Of a stretch of 55,053 bases of DNA, positions 52,677 to 55,053 are shown one piece after another. The position numbers and the translations under genes are program-made. The DNA is taken from positions 1-55,053 of the forward strand of contig NZ_KB889876.1 of the NCBI RefSeq assembly GCF_000372805.1, in the 5' to 3' direction. Every line of letters starts with the position of its first letter. The stretch's first letter is position 1. The notes beneath the pieces were generated by a model. The model had not been told where the DNA came from. It made no database searches and saw only the letters and a list, made by a program, of their open reading frames with translations. The DNA comes from Marinobacter gelidimuriae (GTDB lineage: Bacteria; Pseudomonadota; Gammaproteobacteria; Pseudomonadales; Oleiphilaceae).

Positions 52677-52937
52677 CTACTTAACCGCAGCGAGTTTGTC
52701 GATGTACTGCTGCATTGCCTGGTCTTTTGACGCACCTTCCAGTTTGGCCCAGGCGTCGTACTTTGCCCGACCCACAAAATCCATCATTCCAGGGCGCTTA
52801 CCGCTGGCATCGCCGACGGTTGCCTGCTTGTACAGCGCATAGAATTCGAGTTTCATTTCCGTCGAAGGCTTAAAATCTCCGTCGGCGTTCTGTACCTCAT
52901 TCACGGCTTCATCAAATTGGGCTTTTAAATCACTCAT
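52677..52937 (-). CDS. Acyl-CoA-binding protein
   Basis: 86 residues, the typical ACBP size. Conserved residues include LKAQFDEAVNEVQ, the MKLEFYALYKQATVGDASGKRPGMMDFVGRAKYDAWAKLEGAS core, and QQYIDKL at the end. It binds medium- to long-chain acyl-CoA in the cytosol. It lies 15 bp upstream of greB on the same strand. Confidence 0.92.
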   Translation of the reverse strand: MSDLKAQFDEAVNEVQNADGDFKPSTEMKLEFYALYKQATVGDASGKRPGMMDFVGRAKYDAWAKLEGASKDQAMQQYIDKLAAVK

Positions 52938-53156
52938 GGTGGCTCTCCTGTGGCTGATGCGGCGAGTATAGCGGTCGCGGTGGTTGTCGTCACAGTTGCG
53001 AGCTGGCTCCGATGTTTATTTAACTTCACCGAGCGCTATATCCGGTGGTAGAAGGTTTCCTGCTCATCTCTGCTCGACCTTTTCTGGCAGAAATGAAAAG
53101 CTTGGATAATACCTGTAATCAAAGCCTCATTTTCTATAGCGGGCAATATTGGTGTC

Positions 53157-53180
53157 TAAGTAACGGTCGTTTTATGGACG
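53157..53180. repeat. Direct repeat, left copy
   Basis: TAA-two bases-AACGGTCGTTTT, one base, TGGACG. It matches the copy at 54821 at 21 of 24 positions. Confidence 0.7.
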
Positions 53181-53241
53181 ATCGACGGTATATAAAATAC
53201 TGACATCTGACCAAACGTAGTGATTTAGGCACGGCTTGATC

Positions 53242-53259
53242 GTATCTCATTTGAGATAC
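53242..53259. promoter_or_regulatory. Palindromic operator of the toxin-antitoxin pair
   Basis: Perfect arms GTATCTCA and TGAGATAC with a TT spacer, 37 bases before the antitoxin start. Antitoxins of the ribbon-helix-helix RelB/DinJ type autoregulate through such sites. Confidence 0.7.
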
Positions 53260-53295
53260 ATAATAGCGTCACGCATAACAATCGGAGAACTCATC

Positions 53296-53589
53296 ATGGC
53301 TCACACTTCAATGCTACACGTTCGCGTGGACGACGAGTTGAAGGTTGATGCAGCGGAAAAACTCGCCAGCTTCGGTCTGACGGTATCAGATGCCGTCCGT
53401 ATCCTTCTAACCCGCGTAACCAAAGAGGGCGGGTTGCCCGTTGGATTAACGGCTGATCCGGAAGCCCATGACGCCTGGTTCCGCGACAAAGTGAAAGAGG
53501 CCCTAGCTGACGCGCAACCAACCGTTCCTCATCAACAGGTAATGGATCAGGCACAAGCGTTGATCGACAGGAAGCGCCGTAGTGCCTGA
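53296..53589 (+). CDS. RelB/DinJ-family antitoxin
   Basis: 97 residues from ATG 53296, behind GGAG; a longer in-frame start at 53236 overlaps the operator. The ribbon-helix-helix domain is seen in MLHVRVDDELKVDAAEKLASFGLTVSDAVRILLTRVT, matching RelB/DinJ. The C-terminal part (AWFRDKVKEALADAQ) would wrap around the toxin. It overlaps the toxin gene by 8 bp. Confidence 0.9.
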   Translation: MAHTSMLHVRVDDELKVDAAEKLASFGLTVSDAVRILLTRVTKEGGLPVGLTADPEAHDAWFRDKVKEALADAQPTVPHQQVMDQAQALIDRKRRSA

Positions 53590-53863
53590 ACGGGTATGGC
53601 TAGAACTGGCTCGTACCGACCTGCTGGGGATAGTTGATTACATCTCTGATGACAATCCCGATGCAGCACAGCGCGTAAAAGATGACATCGAGATGAAAGC
53701 TAAAAAGTTGTCGGAATTCCCCAAAATAGGGCGCCTTGGCCGAGTTGAAGGCACCCGTGAACTCATCGCCTGGTCAAACTATATCCTCGTGTATCAAGAA
53801 GATGCCTTGACGGTGCGACTACTGCGCGTGTTACATGCTGCGCAACAGTGGCCACCAACCTAA
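53582..53863 (+). CDS. RelE/ParE-superfamily toxin
   Basis: 93 residues from GTG 53582, overlapping the antitoxin stop. ParE-like wording: LELARTDLLGIVDYISDDNPDAAQRVKDDI, the arginine-rich FPKIGRLGRVEGTRELI and YILVYQEDALTVRLLRVLHAAQQWP. The RVLH-A-QQWP ending is typical of the ParE branch (gyrase poison) more than RelE (mRNA interferase), but the target cannot be decided here. Confidence 0.88.
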   Translation: MPERVWLELARTDLLGIVDYISDDNPDAAQRVKDDIEMKAKKLSEFPKIGRLGRVEGTRELIAWSNYILVYQEDALTVRLLRVLHAAQQWPPT

Positions 53864-53885
53864 CAGCCCCTATTGCCGTTTTCAT

Positions 53886-53909
53886 GGGGGGATTTTATAC
53901 CCCCTTGTT
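53886..53909. terminator. Hairpin after the toxin gene
   Basis: GGGGG and CCCCC arms with loop ATTTTATA, followed by TTGTTCTT, 23 bases after the toxin stop. A further small hairpin (GTACG-TTTT-CGTAC) lies at 53916-53929. Confidence 0.5.
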
Positions 53910-54023
53910 CTTAGCGTACGTTTTCGTACCGCTGGACTTCAGACCCCCATCATGGGCGACCTGGCAAAGCTGACGCGATAGCGTCGGCTCGCCGCCTTCA
54001 TGGAACCTAACCAGGTGACAGAC

Positions 54024-54317
54024 ATGGCAAACGAACGATTCGAAAGTGTGTGGGATGCGATTGAAGACACCCCTGAAGAAGCCCTGAACATGCGCCTGCG
54101 CTCCGATCTGATGATTCAGATCACCAGGCGCGTGAAGGAGTGGGACGTCACTCAGAAAGAGGCGGCGCAGCGCCTGGGTATCACCCAACCCCGCCTGAAC
54201 GACCTGCTGAACGGCCGCATCAACAAGTTTGGCCTCGACGCCTTGGTCAACCTGACCGGTCCGGCGCACTTCCACGTGGAGCTGACGCTGGAGGACGAGG
54301 AGGCGGCTGTGGCCTGA
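54024..54317 (+). CDS. XRE/HigA-like DNA-binding protein without a visible toxin partner
   Basis: 97 residues from ATG 54024 (MANERFESVWDAIED). A Cro/C1-type helix-turn-helix is in WDVTQKEAAQRLGITQPRLNDLLNGRINKFGLDAL, with the short acidic tail common in XRE antitoxins. No intact HigB-type or other toxin reading frame lies immediately before or after, so it is either an orphan antitoxin or a stand-alone regulator. A strong terminator follows. Confidence 0.8.
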   Translation: MANERFESVWDAIEDTPEEALNMRLRSDLMIQITRRVKEWDVTQKEAAQRLGITQPRLNDLLNGRINKFGLDALVNLTGPAHFHVELTLEDEEAAVA

Positions 54318-54356
54318 GGCCATGCCTCCCGGGGATATTCCGCAAACCATTAACCG

Positions 54357-54385
54357 AAGGGGTCACAGCCGATGTGGCCCCTTTT
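54357..54385 (+). terminator. Terminator after the XRE gene
   Basis: AAGGGGTCACA and TGTGGCCCCTT arms (one G-U pair) with a 5-base loop, ending in TTTT. Confidence 0.75.
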
Positions 54386-54407
54386 GCGTTATTACGTTAA
54401 ATAACGC
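54386..54407. repeat. Perfect 8-bp palindrome ahead of the ParA-like fragment
   Basis: GCGTTATT and AATAACGC with a 6-base loop (ACGTTA), directly after the terminator. It could be an operator of the lost partition operon or a recombination seam. Confidence 0.5.
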
Positions 54408-54413
54408 ACAAAC

Positions 54414-54542
54414 GCATTCCTCGACCGAGTCAGCTACGACGACAGCCAGTACCAGGGCGGCACCGTCTTCGATGCCAGAGAAGATCAAAAAGCGATTGAC
54501 GAAATGGAGCGGGTTTTGAAATCCCTGCTTAGAAAAGAATAA
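54414..54542 (+). pseudogene. ParA-like C-terminal fragment (no start)
   Basis: An open frame without a usable start: AFLDRVSYDDSQYQGGTVFD, then KAIDEMERVLKSLLRKE and a stop. The wording and length resemble the last part of ParA-type partition ATPases (RVAY...GxTVxE...A..E...L). The ribbon-helix-helix gene begins 11 bp later, as ParB/ParG partners do. The ATPase domain is missing and its edge lies at the palindrome around 54386-54413. The family assignment rests on a short segment. Confidence 0.45.
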
Positions 54543-54553
54543 CCGGAGTGAAA

Positions 54554-54820
54554 ATGGTCAAGCCAAACTACGAAATCGAGAGCACGGATTCGTTTATCGC
54601 GGGCGCTGAGGAAAGGGCGAACCGCAACGCGGTGAAGCCCGACAATCTGGTCCAAATAGGGAATCGAGTTCCGAAGGAATTACGACGCCAACTCAAGCAG
54701 GCGGCACTCGAAAACGACACCACGATCAACGCCATTCTGATTGACGCATTGGAAGCGTGGCTGGCCGACAACGATACAAAGCGACTCAGAGGCAGCGCCC
54801 TGGACGATGATGGGCTCTGA
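54554..54820 (+). CDS. Ribbon-helix-helix DNA-binding protein, likely partition or antitoxin type
   Basis: 88 residues from ATG 54554, behind CCGGAG. The disordered, charged N-terminus (IESTDSFIAGAEERANRNA) is followed by a ribbon-helix-helix: VQIGNRVPKELRRQLKQAALENDTTINAILIDALEAWL. This is the layout of ParG-like partition proteins that stimulate a ParA ATPase. With its presumed ParA reduced to a fragment it is probably an orphan. A CopG-type antitoxin role is the alternative. Confidence 0.7.
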   Translation: MVKPNYEIESTDSFIAGAEERANRNAVKPDNLVQIGNRVPKELRRQLKQAALENDTTINAILIDALEAWLADNDTKRLRGSALDDDGL

Positions 54821-54844
54821 TAACAAACGGTCGTTTTCTGGACG
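54821..54844. repeat. Direct repeat, right copy
   Basis: TAACAAACGGTCGTTTT, then CTGGACG. It matches the left copy at 53157 at 21 of 24 positions and follows directly the stop of the ribbon-helix-helix gene. Confidence 0.7.
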
Positions 54845-54919
54845 CGCTGACTGAACCCTCAATTTTGCCACTTTTACCATTGTTTTATGATCAACAATCA
54901 CGTACAAAAAACTACCTGA

Positions 54920-55053
54920 TTACGCATAAGAGTCAGCCATCTTTAGCAGCCTATAGGGCATAGGCGGTGTCCGGGCTGCTACTGTCAGGAACCGCGGAAG
55001 CATGGCTTTGAGATCGTAGCGCCGATTGAAGCGGTATTCGAACTCAGCGAGGT
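54920..55053 (-). CDS. IS1595-family transposase, C-terminal part, continues beyond the window
   Basis: Reading leftwards from the window edge: LAEFEYRFNRRYDLKAMLPR, then TPPMPYRLLKMADSYA and a stop at 54920. The FxYRFNRR motif and the terminal TPPMPYRLLK wording are typical of the ISXO2-like domain of IS1595-family transposases. The rest of the element lies outside. Its terminal repeat would fall between 54845 and 54919. It is not the same subgroup as the miniature element at 6090, judging by the different C-termini. Confidence 0.75.
   Translation of the reverse strand, partial: LAEFEYRFNRRYDLKAMLPRFLTVAARTPPMPYRLLKMADSYA

Larger units (their letters stand above)
52938..53295. other. Intergenic region ahead of the toxin-antitoxin pair
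   Basis: About 360 bases. It carries the first of two 24-bp direct repeats (53157) and the antitoxin operator (53242). No gene was recognised. Confidence 0.5.

Noticed and set aside
53864..54023. Integron attC-like structure between the toxin and the XRE gene
   Set aside because: There are several hairpins and a TAACAAAC motif after the last gene, but no matching GTTRRRY-type inner and outer core pair could be assembled, and no integrase is in the window.
53895..54350. A 151-codon minus-strand frame over the XRE gene
   Set aside because: It has no recognisable domain and is antisense to a clear helix-turn-helix gene; the part between 53895 and 54000 is mainly hairpins.
1..55053. CRISPR array, tRNA or rRNA genes, prophage
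   Set aside because: No regularly spaced repeats, cloverleaf candidates, rRNA-like stretches or phage structural genes were recognised by reading both strands; tRNA detection by eye is imperfect.

Overview
The window looks like a chromosomal segment of a marine gammaproteobacterium close to Marinobacter. This is inferred from gene content and gene order, not from a database search. Pointers are the blocks gshB-tonB-yqgE-ruvX-pyrR-pyrB-pyrC' and pilGHIJ-chpA-chpC (both also known from Pseudomonas), the rsmD/ftsY-ftsE-ftsX-rpoH cluster, and hslR-hslO near pckA. No rRNA, tRNA or CRISPR array was recognised.

Layout. 1-4.8 kb: the end of a YeeE-type sulfur transporter with its exported double rhodanese, a PEBP-family protein, a spermidine-synthase-like methyltransferase and NDH-2. 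4.8-6.7 kb: a scar zone holding an EAL relic, an orphan fdsD, a fragment of fdhD, a 385-bp IS1595-type miniature element and the first part of an oxalate/formate antiporter gene. It reads as the remains of a formate dehydrogenase locus whose catalytic genes are gone. 7-14.2 kb: CvrA antiporter, L,D-transpeptidase, Lpp/OprI-like lipoprotein, LysR regulator, YihG acyltransferase and RNase II. 14.4-18.1 kb: a copper operon (merR-copA-32-codon membrane peptide-DUF411) behind a promoter with the stretched spacer typical of MerR-type control. 18.1-22.7 kb: small housekeeping genes (YccU, FolE), two more decayed c-di-GMP genes and zur-znuC-znuB.

22.7-33.2 kb is the Chp chemosensory system controlling type IV pili: response regulators PilG and PilH, adaptors PilI and ChpC, receptor PilJ and a 2160-residue hybrid kinase ChpA. 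PilK and ChpB are absent from their usual places. 33.5-39.4 kb runs the other way with gshB, tonB, yqgE, ruvX and the pyrimidine genes, ending with a dihydroorotase homologue that lacks the metal-binding histidines. 39.5-45.4 kb (minus strand) holds pckA, hslO, hslR, yrfG, mutM and rsmD. 45.5-51.7 kb (plus strand) holds ftsY-ftsE-ftsX, rpoH with a sigma-E-like promoter, and a two-component pair.

51.7-55 kb ends the window with a candidate small RNA, greB, an acyl-CoA-binding protein, and then an accessory patch: a RelB/ParE-type toxin-antitoxin pair, a lone XRE regulator, a ParA-like tail with a ribbon-helix-helix gene, and the end of an IS1595-family transposase. Two imperfect 24-bp direct repeats bracket most of this patch.

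The window is mostly ordinary core genome. Its unusual parts are the formate-locus deletion scar, three separately eroded c-di-GMP genes, the copper-operon micropeptide, the candidate sRNA and the repeat-bracketed toxin-antitoxin patch.
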